From: Lepas anatifera
Lineage: Eukaryota > Arthropoda > Thecostraca > Lepadidae
Length of the DNA stretch: 64,000 nt
Direction: 5' to 3'
Assembly: GCA_034440635.1 (NCBI GenBank)
Contig: JAOTON010002119.1
Span: 57,478-121,477, forward strand
Of this stretch, positions 36,490 to 48,893 are shown piece by piece (positions within the stretch are counted from its first letter, which is position 1; each line of letters starts with the position of its first letter). The position numbers were made by a program, and so were the translations under genes. Below the pieces are notes generated by a model, which was not told the origin of the DNA, ran no database searches, and worked only from the letters and a program-made list of their open reading frames with translations.

Positions 36490-38175
36490 CAAATAGTGCT
36501 AGACAGACGTACTGTCTGATCTGGAGGCCTCAATCATGGGGCGTGTCAGACTTCCCCTTAGGCCGACTTTCAACATATTCCGGGGGCATCTGAAGAGGGA
36601 GCTGGATGCAGAGATACAGAGGACAGCGGTGAATGCAGGTGGCATAGGCGGATGCAGGAGGCAGAGGCGGATGTATGGGCCCAGGTACTTTAACAGACAG
36701 GGAAGAATTCGGCGGCAGAGGCGGATACAGGAACAACGATGGATGCAGAGGGCAGAGCGGAACGATGGGAAAATGCGGATAGAGCGACAAGGGCGGATGC
36801 AGGGACAGAGCGGTTGGAGAGGTCAGAGGCGGATAGAGGCAGAGACGGATGCAGGAGCGGGGGCGGATGGAGGAGCAAAGGAAGATGCATAGACAGAGGC
36901 GGAGGCAGGGGCAGGGACGAATGGAGGGATACATGATACAGACAGCTGAGGCGGGTGCAAGATACAGAGCCAGATGCACGAGACAGAGGCGCATTCAGGA
37001 GATAGAGGCAGATTCAGGAAACAGAGGTGGATTCAGAAGAAAGATGCAGATGCAGGAGACATACGCGAATGCAGGAGATAGAGGCGGATGCAGGAGATAG
37101 AGACGGATACAGGATATAGATACGGATACAGGAGAGAGAGGCAGATGCAGGAGACAGAGTCGAGCGCAGGAAACAGGCATATTCATGATGTAGATGCAGA
37201 TGCAGGAGATAGAGACAGATTCGGATGCAGGAGATAGAGACAGAGGTGGATGCAGGAGATAGATACAGAGGCAGATGCGGGAGATAGAGACAGAGGCGGA
37301 TGCAGGAGATAGAGACAGAGGCGGATGCCGAAGATATAGACAGAGGCGGATGCAGGAGATAGAGACAGAGGCGGATGCAGGAGATAGAGACAGAGGCGGA
37401 GGCAGGGATAGAAACAGAGGCGGATGCTGGAGGCAGATGCGGATGCCAGAGATAGAGACAGAGGCGGATACAGGAGATAATGACAGAGGCGGATGCGGGA
37501 GATAGAGACAGAGGCGGATGCAGGAGATAATGACAGAGGCGGATGCAGGATACAGAGGCGGATTCAGGGGCAGAAGCAGTGGTAATCGGGTGCAATGGCA
37601 GTCAGATGAAGGAGCAGAGGCGGATGTATAGGTGGATGTGAATGAAGGGACAGAGGTGGATGGGGGAGCAAATGAAGATGCACGAACAGAAGCAAAGGCA
37701 GGGGTAGAGACACATGGAGGGGCACATGAGGATGCAGACACCCGAGGCAGATGCAGAAGACAGAGGCAGTTACAGTAGATACAGGCAGATGCAGGAAAGA
37801 GGCAGGTGCAGGAGACAGAGGCGGATTCAGGAGCAGAAGCAGCGGTAGAGGCAGATGCAGTGATAGAGGCAGATGCAGTAGCAAAGTAAGATGAAGGGAC
37901 AGAGCCGGATGCATGGGTAGAAGCGGATGCACGAGCAGAAGTGGTGCAGGGGCAGATACGGATAGAGGGGCAGATGCAGATGTAGAAGATAAGAGGCCGA
38001 TATGCAGCCAGGGGTGGATGTAGAGGGCAGTGGCAGATGCATGAACAGAGGCGGATGCAGGGGTGGATACAGATAGAGGGGCAAATGTGGATCCAGATGA
38101 CTGATGCCAATGCAGGAGATAGAGGCTGATATGCAGGCAAGGACAGATACCAATGATAGAAGAGGATGCAAGAGG
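36490..38175. repeat. purine-biased minisatellite, about 25-bp units
   Basis: Units of the type GGCGGATGCAGGAGATAGAG with ACAGA, most regular at 37200-37560 and decaying on both sides. The plus strand is purine-rich. The long minus-strand frames (Ser/Leu/Pro/Cys-rich) are a by-product of the repeat. Confidence 0.9.
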
Positions 38176-39340
38176 CTGAAAGTTCCTTCACCTCACAAGC
38201 TTATCCATAGCGCATGGCAATTCAGCATAATGGGCAGACCCCTGTTGTTAAACTAGTAGTCAAAACTAGTCTTTTTGGCCACAACAGCTGAGAGTTGACA
38301 TTTGGATATCTTAAATTATATTATGAATGCTTTTATTGCATTTAAGTCACATAATTGTTCATTTTCTTCATCAACTTGTATGTTCAGTACTTTAACATGG
38401 CAAGATAGAAAGCTACGCTTTTATTGTGGGTGACCATAGTGCAAAGAATCCATCTATTTGAATTTGTATTTCTGATTTTGAATCTATTTGGATGTGCTTG
38501 AGTTTATAAAATTGAATTACCAACAAGTTTGTTAATTGTTTATTGGTTCCTTCTCCTGAGTACAACTTGTACCCTATAGTGTGGCTAAGCAGACATGTTC
38601 AGCTGTAACACAGAACACCTGCCCCTTGTCCTTCCGTCAACTATATTTTTTAGTTTATTTTTGAGTCCATACAGATATATTTCACAGTAAAAACATTCAT
38701 CAAGTACACACACCCAGATGACAGCACTTAATCCACCCTCCCGGAAATCTGAAAAGCTTTGGGGCATCCATAGCAAATCCAGTGCTCTACAGACCTGAGC
38801 CAGGAATGTCGTTAGGTAAAGAAACGCTGATTGGCCTTGACACAAGCAGCGCGAGCCACCTGGTGACGGTTTGAAGTGCTTAGTCTTTTTATTCGTTATT
38901 GTGTTGGTAGCATACATATCCCCCTCAGGGGACCGATCTTCACTTGCGGGATTCGTCCGGCAAGTAAAGCTTGGAGCAACGGGGTGTGACGCGCCCGGGG
39001 CCCCAGTCAGCCTTGGGAGGCACTTTGTCGCATCGCCGCGGATACATCTTTTCTAGCCCTCCGATGGCCGCCGCCTCTTCCGACTTCGGTCGGTTAGAGC
39101 CGGCGTCTGTCGTCGGTGGCTCTGGCGATGAGGTCCGCGGCGATGCCGATGGCTGCCTTACGGGCCCTTTGTTACCTGGTCGGTAACCGTATTGGATCGG
39201 GTCAGTTCTGTCCTGCACCTCCCAGTATGAAGCTCCTATTTGTTTTTCTTTTCTTATTTTGTTGATTATTTTTAGTTCCTGTCCTCTTTTTACGCTTTAG
39301 TTATTCGTTCCACAGTTATTTGTCTTCTTCAGCATCTTAT
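38176..39340. other. no supported gene
   Basis: AT-rich to 38870, then GC-rich. No domain recognised. Confidence 0.4.
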
Positions 39341-39941
39341 GGGTGTAAGGCGCCCACTCGAGGCCTATCTCGAGCCCCGGCGACGAGGTTGACGGAATCC
39401 TGTGGGGGTTGAGGTCCCCCTCGGGTGGGTCAGTCCCGAGGGCTCCAACACACCCCCTTTGGCCCAGATATCTTGATCTAACCGGGGGTAAGCCGTCCGT
39501 AGGCTGCCGCGGGCGGCCTAGCTACGCGGCAGTGTCTACGGGCACTGTCGCCCGGTCCAGCTGGGCAGGAGCGATTATGTTTCGGGCGTGCAGCGCGGCG
39601 CCCTTCGCGGTGGGGACTGTGATAGTTCTTGCCGGGCGCGACGCGGGCTGGGGTTTCGGAAACCGTCGATTTGCGAGACTCCGGCTTGTTGCGCGCGCCA
39701 GGTGGACCGCAGTCTGCGCTGCGTGAGGGCTGCCGCGTTTTGCTTCGTCCCGACTCATGGCCCTGCCGGCCCACTGGGCTGATGGCGTCAAGGGGGTGGG
39801 TGCGTTCTGATCGGAGGGGTTGTGTGAGTATCTCTCGCCCCTCTGAGATGGGCGCACCTGCCCCCGTAGGCACTGTACCAGCTCCCGGGTCCAGCTATTG
39901 ACAGCTGACAACCCGGGGGGCCGAAGGTAAATGAAATCACG

Positions 39942-40281
39942 ATGGCGTCTCAAAACAGCACAACCTCCAACACTCCCGTCCAACCGACGGGTTCTTCCTT
40001 CCCTGCAGGGGACATAACTTCTCCTAGAGTTCTGATGGTGACTCTTGAGGGCAGTCACAAGATGAACCCCTTCCAGGGCATTCCAGGCTGTATCGAAATT
40101 CGGGACTGCAACCCATGTTTATGGACACTCGGAAACAAAACTTGAAGTTGTCATGTCGTCGGACAAGGAAACGTGTCATCTCTTGGCGGCAAAGCACCTC
40201 AGCTTTGTAGGGAAAGATAAATCTCTGGCGCGTGTTGAGCTATTCATCGAGAGCCAGGGCGTATACATGGATAAAAGCTGA
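39942..40281 (+). pseudogene. possible retrotransposon ORF1 fragment
   Basis: An ATG at 39942 opens a frame that, after a one-base change in a C run near 40111, continues to a stop at 40279-40281, about 113 codons in all. It is preceded by about 600 bases of GC-rich sequence resembling a LINE 5' leader. The second half (LEVVMSSDKETCHLL) has the pattern of an RNA-binding-type domain in some LINE ORF1 proteins. No cysteine knuckles and no downstream ORF2 are present. The assignment is weak; it could be an unrelated hypothetical protein. Confidence 0.3.
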
Positions 40282-40512
40282 TGCATGCATAATGGTATTA
40301 GAGCACCAAGAAGCCGAAATTCCTTTCTCAACCCTTCCATGCTAGATCAGCACATTAAATACTTCAACATCGCCCAAAGAATGGTGAATTCAGTATGGTT
40401 TATTTACAAGTACCTTTGCATTTCGGTTTTACAGCTCATCAACTCCATTAACGTAATGATAAAGGACAACATATCTGCCGTAAAGTCCCAGGGGAAAGGT
40501 ATCTGCTAGATC

Positions 40513-42706
40513 TTAGGTCTTGATATGTCGGTCAATTCCTGTAGCAGAAATTTGATAGGCATTCTTTTTCTTGATATACAGCTCAGCTACGTGCTCAGCG
40601 ACACCAAATGCTCCTGACTCAAAAAGATGCTTTATTAGACCAAAATAGACAGACCCATTCTTCTTCAAGGATAAGATATCCGCTATCCGGTAGGTCATAC
40701 CACAAATCTTCATCTCCTGCACCACCCCGTCTCTTGCCCTTAACACTTGTGTGTCCTTGTCGAGTAGATAGTTTGCATTTTGTCGAAGCAATGCCATTTG
40801 TTGCTCGTGCTTACATACAATAGTCATCGTGGCATTAGTCCTGTTCATGCTGGCTCTTGAAAATTTCTTCGGCTGCTGGTGCTTTTGTTCAAATCGTAAT
40901 GTCCAGAAGTACCTAAGTGGCCCATGGATTTTTATCTGATCGCGATAGTGTAGCAAGAAATGAAACTTTGGCGTCAAAGAGAAGTCAGGGAAGTTGGTCA
41001 ACCAGTCCCTCAGCCAGCCTTCTACTGAATTCTGCAGAATGTGGAGATCACATTCATCTAGACTAGGTGAGAACACATATTCTGCAATGCGAGCAAGCCT
41101 GATCAACAAATCCCATTCAGAGCACTCTGGTACCAAATCACCTATAACTAAGGGAAGAAGTCTGAGAAGTGTCCAACTCTGACAGGCCTTTTGTTTTACA
41201 CGTACTTTTGATTTGATAAGATTCAAACACACCGGCCTGTCACGTTTGTCAGCATTAGCATACTTGAATGTTTCTATCGCTTCGTTCACTTTTTCCAGCT
41301 GCACGAGTTTTCTTTGGATGCACAGATGAGTCAAAACAGTGGATATAACGCGCGGCACGACACCCTCCAGCATATCGTGAACCACATATGGAGGGAAACC
41401 GTCCGCAATGTTGAGCGTGCTGAGCTCTCTCAAAATGCTTTTTCCTTTGAAAGCAGAAGGCAATCCTATATCAAACCTCGCAAGTTCTTCTATAAACGGA
41501 GGTTCCTTGTGGCACATATCCATACTGAGAGAAGTCATGGTTCTCATGTCAGCACAAGATGCCATGCAGAATCTGCAACCAAACTTGCTAGTGCTAAAAT
41601 TTTTGGGTAGCATCAACAGCTCATGAGCCCCGAGATTGTCAGTTACTACAATAAGCACTCTCACGGGAGCAATTTTTGAAGTGTTTTTCAGCCGCACGCC
41701 AAATGATTCCAAATGTTTTAGCTCGTTAACTAGAGGGACCTTGTTAAGCCCATGGGACTGTATGAGGCAAGACTTGAACAGTGCTGCAAGGAAAATATTG
41801 TTGGTTTTGCACCTCGAAACCTTTGAAAAATTGCCAAGGGCACAATATATACCACCGAGCTTAGTATACGGAGCATGCGACCCTAAAGGATTGCCACACT
41901 GAAACTCATCAAAGTACAGAATGAGATATATTGTGTCAGCTTCATAGCATTTGTGAAGATCACCCGAATAAATGTCATCGTAAACATTCTCCAAGCAGGT
42001 TGGCTTCCTTTTTAGCATGTCAACCGTCAAATTATTCGTCCAAATCAAAGCCTCAAGCTGTTGCTGTATTGGGATATATTGAAAGGTAAGCTGAACGCCA
42101 CGTGGATTTAATCCTAAACATTTTGTGAGTGGGACGACGGTGCCTAAGCTATCCCTGCTGTACTTCGTAAGCCTGTAGGCTGACTGAAATTCTTGGCAAG
42201 CCAGTGTTGTGTCCATCTTGCGAGCATCAGGCACTGTTGTATCTGTGCCTACTCTCTGTGCATCAGCTATAACTCTGTGGAAAATATTCCCCATCTCTTT
42301 TGCTATCAACGAACAAGCTTTATCACTAACATTGTGTTCAGTCTTCATCTTTAACAGAAACTTGGCCAATCTGTTCCTTCTGTTAGAGTCAACGTCCCCA
42401 TCAGCGTTTTCTTTAACGTTTCCAAAACCAGGTGAATCAAGGTCTTGCACGGAGAATCCAGTAGATGTATCTGCGCCTCGTTCGTTCTCTATCAATGGTG
42501 GAGCAGCTTTCAAATGTGCGTGCCTTTTTAAATGTCTCTTGAAACAGACTAATGAAGTAAATGTTGTCGTACAATTGAAGCACTTTACTATAAAGTTAGC
42601 GTCATTTGAATGAGCTCTCAAGTGCCTTAGGAACAGATACCGGCCGTGGTGGCGAAATGAACAAAACTGGCACCGGTACATATCCGTTTCAGAGAAGTTT
42701 AGCCAC
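40513..42706 (-). CDS. EnSpm/CACTA-type transposase with two C2H2 zinc fingers
   Basis: About 730 codons without interruption on the minus strand. A good 3' splice site (TTTATTATTTCAG) ends at 42707, so earlier exons probably exist. The first internal ATG is at 42681. Counting from the ORF's first codon at 42723, finger 1 is C18-x2-C21-x12-H34-x3-H38 and finger 2 is C48-x2-C51-x12-H64-x3-H68. The catalytic core shows three acidic positions: YFDEFQCGNPLG (about residue 270), VTDNLGAHE (about 362) and RFEQKH (about 610). CRFC lies between the last two, all as in the animal EnSpm-like family. The conserved HDMLEG and TPKFHFLLHY stretches are present. Proteins of this kind are often left as uncharacterised C2H2 proteins. 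I saw no terminal CACTA repeats, so element limits are unknown, and domestication is possible. Confidence 0.85.
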
Positions 42707-42723
42707 CTGAAATAATAAAACAA

Positions 42724-43725
42724 GCTGTATTAAATGTAATAATTATAACTATTCTCAGTTTGAAAATGGATTTAAATGAATATCCTTTATTTTGCTACCG
42801 TATTTTGCCCCTCCCCCTCCCACCTCGCCGTATAACCGCCGCAGTTGGTGTGACGTTAAACCCCCAGAATAAAAATGTTCAATTTTGATTGGATAATATA
42901 AATCGTCACCCCGGGGACGAGGTCATAAAACAAAATCATAGGCTATACTGCATACCATTTGAAAAGCTGCAAGCCAAACACGTTGATGCGAAAATTAATA
43001 ATGTACTTTCATTCTCTGCTAATGTATTGAACCTATGACCCCCGGGTCATCGATATCGAGGACCTCGTAACCCAGACTGCTGTTCTCAGTGACATTATTT
43101 GACACAAGAACAAATTAAGCCGGTGAAGGCTGAGCAGCATATTTTGTGAATGCTCAACTGGTGTTTCCCTCTCCTCCCCTCGTCAGCAAAGGCCAGACAC
43201 CACCCCCTCGCCCTCCACGTAAAACATGGCAGACCCCATACCCCTTGGGCCGCTGACGTTATAAGTGAACAGTCCCTTACAAATGAGCCCCATTTCCTGT
43301 TAGATGTGCCCAGGCGCGCACCCAGGATTCTCGTATGTGGAGGGCCCGGCTGACAAGGGGGCGGCAAGCCGATGGAGGGGGCGGCACTTTACCTCAGGGG
43401 GCACACTTTTATTCCCAAAGGACGGCCAAACGTCGTATCATGAGGGGGTTTGGGAGCGGAAAATGTTTTGCCTCGCAGACCTAGTGTTAGCTGTTTTTTT
43501 AGGGGCGCCACTATTTTTCAGCCCGATCGTCGCATCCTTGGGAGGGGGATGGGAGCGGTGATTTTTGCTTCGCAGACCTAGTGCAAACTTTTTTGGGGGC
43601 GCCATTTTAATTAAGGGGGCCCGGCCCGCTGCCCCCCTCCATTGGGTGCGCTACCGGATGTGCTCCAAACTAGATCACATGCGCACATTGAGCGACTGTT
43701 GTAGGTGTTACCCAATAGAAGTATA
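42724..43725. other. no gene seen; possible upstream exon region of the transposase
   Basis: A 5' exon of the transposase may lie here. I could not identify one. From 43300 the sequence turns into G-rich dispersed-repeat material. Confidence 0.4.
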
Positions 43726-44035
43726 CATTGGCGGACGCAAGGGGGAGGGGGCATTCAGGCCATGCCCCTCCCCAAGGCTGGAGATCTCTTCTCGATCCAG
43801 GGGGAGGGGTCCAGGGGGTTCACAATGGATCGGCAGTATAAGCCCTATACAAACACTATGGGAGACCCAAAATCCAGGGGGGTCCTGACCCCCGGATCTC
43901 CACCCATGCCCCTCCCCCAAAGCGCTGGAAGGGGGCCAATATATATTTTGCCCCCCACCCCAAAAGGCCGGGGAAATTAAAAAATAGTTTATACTAGGCC
44001 TGTCGAACAATAAAAGCTTCGTTCACTCAATACTC
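43726..44035. repeat. dispersed GC-rich repeat, second copy
   Basis: Begins TGGCGGACGCAAGGGGG. It contains CAAAGCGCTGGAAGGGGG and ACTAGGCCTGTCGAACA, matching 2172-2335. Confidence 0.65.
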
Positions 44036-44040
44036 AATAC

Positions 44041-44880
44041 TTGTGACGGACCCAAAAAGTGATCTACAGAGGATTGTGACTCAAATGGAGCGAGCGCTTG
44101 AGCCCCTCTTCCAATGGTTCTGCAAAAATTGGATGAAGCTGAACACCAGCAAAACTCAGATGGTTGTTCTTGGTACGCCATCAATGTTCAGGACATTGCC
44201 GAACATCACTATCAATTTCTGCGGGGCTGTAATCCAGGATTCTAGAGTTGTCAAAAATCTAGGCGTAATGATTGGTAGACACCTGAGCTTTGAGCGACAT
44301 GTGGACTCGGGTGTGTGAAAGATGCACTGAAATATTGATAGTACTGAGCCACGCACGACATTCCATTCCCAGAAGCGTCATGAAAGGTACTGTGCAGGCG
44401 CTGGTGATGTCAGTAATTCGTTATTGTCTATCAGTTTATGGCTCATGTAATATTACCCAGACACGCCGCATTCAAAAGATTATAAATTTCAGTGCGCGAG
44501 TAGTATTTTGACCATGTATCGGATGTTTTGACCCAGTTGCAATGGATGAGAGCTGAACAACTAGTTGAGTACCACACAGTGTGTGCTGTGCATTCAGCTC
44601 TTGTGCGTGGTGCTCCCCAATATTTGGCCAATTCGATAGGAATGGTGGCTGGTGCTGCGCACGATCATTTCACGCGACAGTCGCAAAACCTTACGCTGCC
44701 ACGGATACGTTCAGAGGCGAGGAGGAGACGGATTGTATACCGAGGAGTATAAATGTACAACCAGCTGGCAGTGGACGACCGTGTACTTTTTAGACCATGG
44801 CTGAGAAACATACTGCTGTCACGCCGCGAGTGAGCATGCTTAATGTCTGCTTTATAGTGATAATCTTATCGTGGTTCTTG
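44041..44880 (+). pseudogene. LINE 3' fragment (same group as 24950-27860)
   Basis: Begins in the reverse transcriptase after the catalytic box (WMKLNTSKTQMVVLG, near 44130) and runs through the thumb and C-terminal region (VEYHTVCAVHSALV, IRSEARRRRIVYRG) to a stop near 44834. Several frame changes. It aligns in pattern with 26780-27557. Confidence 0.82.
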
Positions 44881-45034
44881 ATGGTTACCTGTCTTTTTTA
44901 TTTTCAGCGGTACGATTTTATGTCTTTGTATGCTCTGTGTGTATTTTAGTCAATATCCCGAGTGCTTATTTTTTTAATGACGCGTCAAGTGAAAAACCAC
45001 ATGCAGTGGATCTTAGACAACATATACGAACGTT

Positions 45035-45230
45035 CAACCCCCCTCCCTCCCCCCAGAAGAGCGATCATATACTTGGAGAGTAGTTTATACTAGGTGTGTC
45101 GAGCCTACACATCACCGCCCCCCCTCAGGAGGAGAGGCAGACTTAGGGCTACCCCCTGGAAGTATAACAAGTAACTGAAACAAACACAGAAACCCCCAAA
45201 CCGTCGGGCTAGATCCGTCCCTGCATGAAC
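45035..45230. repeat. dispersed GC-rich repeat, third copy
   Basis: Matches 2335-2465: GAGCGATCAT, CTTGGAGAG, TTATACTAGGTGTGTCGA and CAGGAGGAGAGGCAGAC in the same order. Confidence 0.65.
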
Positions 45231-45861
45231 CCCCAACATTCGTGAGTTTTAACCATTAAGCCTATGCCGTTGACTCAAAAGAAATGACTTTAAAATGCGC
45301 CTTGCCCCCCCCAATGTTTTACACGATCCTATATCTATGGAATCCGGTAGGTACATACATCATACATACAAGCAGACAGAACAAAATGACCCACCTTTCT
45401 CGGAATTCCTGCACGCGAGCTGCCGCGGCGGAAGCAATGACACAACTGTCGATTGTCCAGACACGCGGCAAAAATTCACGCCAAATGCACGCGCAGTGGA
45501 GGTACCTCGATCCTCTGGGCACATCCGGTCAAAGAATCTTTTGATGCCACTTTGCTCGTGATTCCTCGTGGATATGGTATTTCTAGTATCATTGCCGGAG
45601 TAATTTGAAGCCGGTAATCATCTGATGCCTGTGGTTGTTTCGCTCTTTCCATTTATGACTTTGTCAATGCGATTTTTTACTCCAATGCTGTTTTCTAGCC
45701 CGTGGTGGAATAAGTGAATGCCTTCAGATGGCATAAAATGATGCCTTCAGACAAGTTGATCTCAACCGGGATTTATATAGAACAAGAGTTGGTAAAATTA
45801 CGCTGGCATATTTTTGCGTTTAATTTTACACTGACTGAAATTGTCTTATGATTCTACCGAT
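45231..45861. other. no gene seen
   Basis: No supported feature. Confidence 0.45.
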
Positions 45862-45870
45862 AGAATAGTT

Positions 45871-47750
45871 GGGTTGCGGACCAAAGTACGTAAGGAAGAA
45901 GTTCGTATGCCTAAAGTACGTACGCAAAAGTACGTATGGCTAAAGTACGTATAGATAAAGTACGTACGTGTATAATAATCGTAATGGAAAAAGTTCGTAT
46001 GGAAAAAGTTCGTACGGTTTAAAGTACGTAGGGGTAAAATGTTCGTAATGGAAAAAGTTCGTATGGAAAAAGTTCGTACGGGTTAAAGTACGTAGGGGTA
46101 AAATGTTCGTAACGGAAAAAGTTCGTATGGAAAAAGTTCGTACGGGTTAAAGTACGTAGGGGTAAAATGTTCGTAATGTAAAAAAGTTCGTACGGGTTAA
46201 AGTACGTAGGGGTAAATCCGAGTGGGTTGCGGACCAAAGTACGTAAGGAAGAAGTTCGTATGCCTAAAGTACGTACGCAAAAGAACGTATGGCTAAGTGC
46301 GTATAGATAAAGTACGTATGTACGTGTATAATAGTTGTAATGGAAAAAGTTGGGATGGAAAAAGTTCGTACGGGTTAAAGTACGTAGGGGTAAATCCGAG
46401 TGGGTTGCAGACCAAAGTACGTAAGGAAGAAGTTCGTATGCCTAAAGTACGTACGCAAAAGTACGTATGGCTAAAGCACGTATAGATAAAGTATGTACGT
46501 GTATAATAATCGTAATGGAAAAGTTCGTATGGAAAAAGTTCGTACGGGTTAAAGTACGTAGGGGTAAAATGATCGTAATGTAAAAAGTTCGTACGGGTTA
46601 AAGTACGTAGGGGTAAAATGTTCGTAATGGCGGTGCCGGGTTAAGGTAATCAATCACCTGCCCGCATCTCGCCGGGCTTTCAAATAGCTTGAGCGCAGTG
46701 GCGGATATCTATGACCATTGGCCAGGGGCGTCGCCACCGGGGGTCCTGGCGGACCGGGCCCTCCCGCTCTCGGAAAGTGGCGGGGAGGGGCCAGCCCCCG
46801 CTTTTGGATGGAAATACTATTGAAAATGCCACGTTTCAGTGAACATAGGGCTTCATCACGAGCCCCAGCCTCCCCCTAGCGCCAGGCCTCCCACCCGAAA
46901 ATCTGTGGCGACGCACCTGTCTATGAACACATTTGAGGGGGCCTAGAAGGCTTGAGCCCCCCACAATTACCTGCCTTGAACATATTCCAGCCTATGCATT
47001 TATTATGTGGTCCAGGGCCTATCGGGGGGGAGTTTGAGCCCCTTAGCCCTTTGGATCCGCCGCTGCTTACGCGCCGATTTCCGCGGAAACCAGCGCGGGC
47101 GTAATAAAAGTCCGGGCGTCGCACGGATTTGAGGGCTGGGGCTGGTGATGAAACTCCATGACGACTTAGCTTTGGCATCTTTAGTGACATTTCTAGACAA
47201 AGGTAGAGGGTGGGGCAGGCGTGGCCCCCCTTTTGCAAGAGTGCTTACTAAGCACTGTTTAGTCACCACCGGTCTAGTGACGAACACTGTGCCACGGTCT
47301 TGGAAATTGTCTGTTATTCAGCCGATCTAGAAATCAACAGGTGCGCTTTCCGATCCATCTAGCTACCGTCCTATTTCTCTTATACCATTTTTCGCGAAAA
47401 TTATTGAACGAACTTTTGCGTACGTACTTTTGCGTACGTACTTTTGGCATACGAGTTTTATACCCTACGTACATTTGCTTACGAACTTTTGCGTGCGTAC
47501 TTTTGGCATACGAGTTTTATACCCTACGTACATTTGCTTACGAACTTTTGCGTACGTACTTTTGCGTACGTACTTTTGGCATACGAGTTTTATACCCTAC
47601 GTACATTTGCTTACGAACTTTTGCGTACGTACTTTTGCGTACGTACTTTTGGCATACGAGTTTTATACCCTACGTACATTTGCTTACGAACTTTTGCTTA
47701 CGAAGTTTATCTATACGTACTTTAGCCATACGAACTTTGGTCCGTAAATC
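45871..47750. mobile_element. foldback element with 9-bp target duplication (Mutator-like)
   Basis: 1880 bp flanked by the exact 9-bp duplication AGAATAGTT (45862-45870 and 47751-47759). The ends are GGGTTGCGGACCAAAG and, inverted, GATTTACGGACCAAAG. The left arm (45871-46640) is built of AAAGTACGT and AAAGTTCGT phrases. The right arm (47405-47747) has the same phrases reversed (ACGTACTTT, ACGAACTTT) in about four units of roughly 65 bp. The terminal block recurs inside the left arm near 46224 and 46400. The centre (46641-47404) is unrelated GC-rich repeat plus a LINE fragment. No transposase. The 9-bp duplication and long inverted arms suggest the Mutator superfamily; this is inference. Confidence 0.8.
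47245..47405 (+). pseudogene. LINE reverse-transcriptase fragment captured in the foldback element
   Basis: Reads VPRSWKLSVIQPI, a stop, then SSYRPISLIPFFAKIIER, matching the start of the reverse transcriptase in 24950-27860. It ends exactly where the right arm of repeats begins (ATTGAACGAACTTTTG). Confidence 0.8.
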
Positions 47751-47759
47751 AGAATAGTT

Positions 47760-48648
47760 AGCGCACAGGTAGTGTGGTTTGAAGCTGAAATCAAGCGTCA
47801 AAGGTTCAGTGTATTCCCTCACCAGACACGATTCCGAGGTCATCAGATGCCATTGGGTGTATTTTTTTCTCCGTGCATGGCGTGGACTGAAAGGAAATTT
47901 GTAAAAAAATATGTTGTTTGCCTCGCCTCCCAGCCTCAAGTCCTGCCGAACCGCTGCTGTCGGTAAGTTGGATGGACTGTTCTACCTTCCATATTATAAA
48001 TAAATGTGTATTTATGTATGTGTTACAGTATGCATGTTTGTATACACATGATTATATAAAAAGATCACCCGCAGAAACACATTAGCAAATACCTTGACCG
48101 AATTGGAGAAAAATCACACAAATTCACCGTAATCATGTTTCTTAAATTGTGGTGACAGACATATATTAATTTGATAAATTCCTGGCAAACAAGGGAGGAA
48201 ATGCTTCGAGTAGGTGACCAGCTTAAGTTGTGCTGGGACAAATTACTACCACCACATATCAGGCGAGCAATGTCAAAAGTTGGTGGAAGGGAACATCACA
48301 TATCGTCTCCCGTCAAAACATTTAAAATATGTACACATTCTGAGCATTTAATTTCCAGGATATGATGAGGTTACTTACTACCCTAAGACATTTCTACACG
48401 GGAACAACAGAACATCACTTGTACCTTTGTACTGTCTTTTGTTTGTAACACAACAATGATAAGACGTTTTTGGTACGAGTGGCCCGTTGATTGTATAAAG
48501 GGTACATACATGCAATGTTTTCCCCATGATTCGGCACACACTATAAACAAAAATTCCAACACATTTCACCATTCAGTGTTCATCAGTGTCTTCATAAACT
48601 ACATTCGCTCTTTCTCATCACTCATGGATAATAACATGCCAATTAAGT
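47760..48648. other. 3' region of the transporter gene, no other gene
   Basis: Expected to hold the 3' untranslated region of the minus-strand transporter gene. No clear polyadenylation signal was assigned. Confidence 0.4.
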
Positions 48649-48893
48649 TCATACACTTGCTGCAGGGGAGCAGCCTACATCTGCAGAGCTTCCACCACAG
48701 TTGCTGCTGTCAGTGACGTCAGCGTTCCCTCCGCTTTCTGTGACGTCACTGATTGCACGACCAATCACAGGCTCCGTGTCAGAGGGCAACCCCGAGCCGG
48801 CGTCTCGATTGGTGCGATGGTAGGCCGTGTCGAAGAATATTGTGAAACAGGATACAGCTACTGCCAGCATCGCTGTCACAAGCATGTAGTAAT
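48649..48893 (-). CDS. SLC49-family transporter, last exon
   Basis: Starts after the acceptor TTCGCAG (phase 1) and ends at the stop 48649-48651. It encodes YYMLVTAMLAVAVSCF, the last transmembrane segment, then FFDTAYHR and an acidic, Ser/Asp-rich cytoplasmic tail of about 50 residues. Joins the exon at 53265-53396 in matching phase. No frame break here. Confidence 0.85.

Noticed and set aside
36995..38191. 398-codon minus-strand frame
   Set aside because: It is wholly made of the 25-bp minisatellite, in which other frames on the same strand are also open over long stretches. No domain.
39340..39940. Protein-coding gene in the GC-rich stretch
   Set aside because: Open frames on both strands lack motifs; more likely a retrotransposon leader or non-coding sequence.
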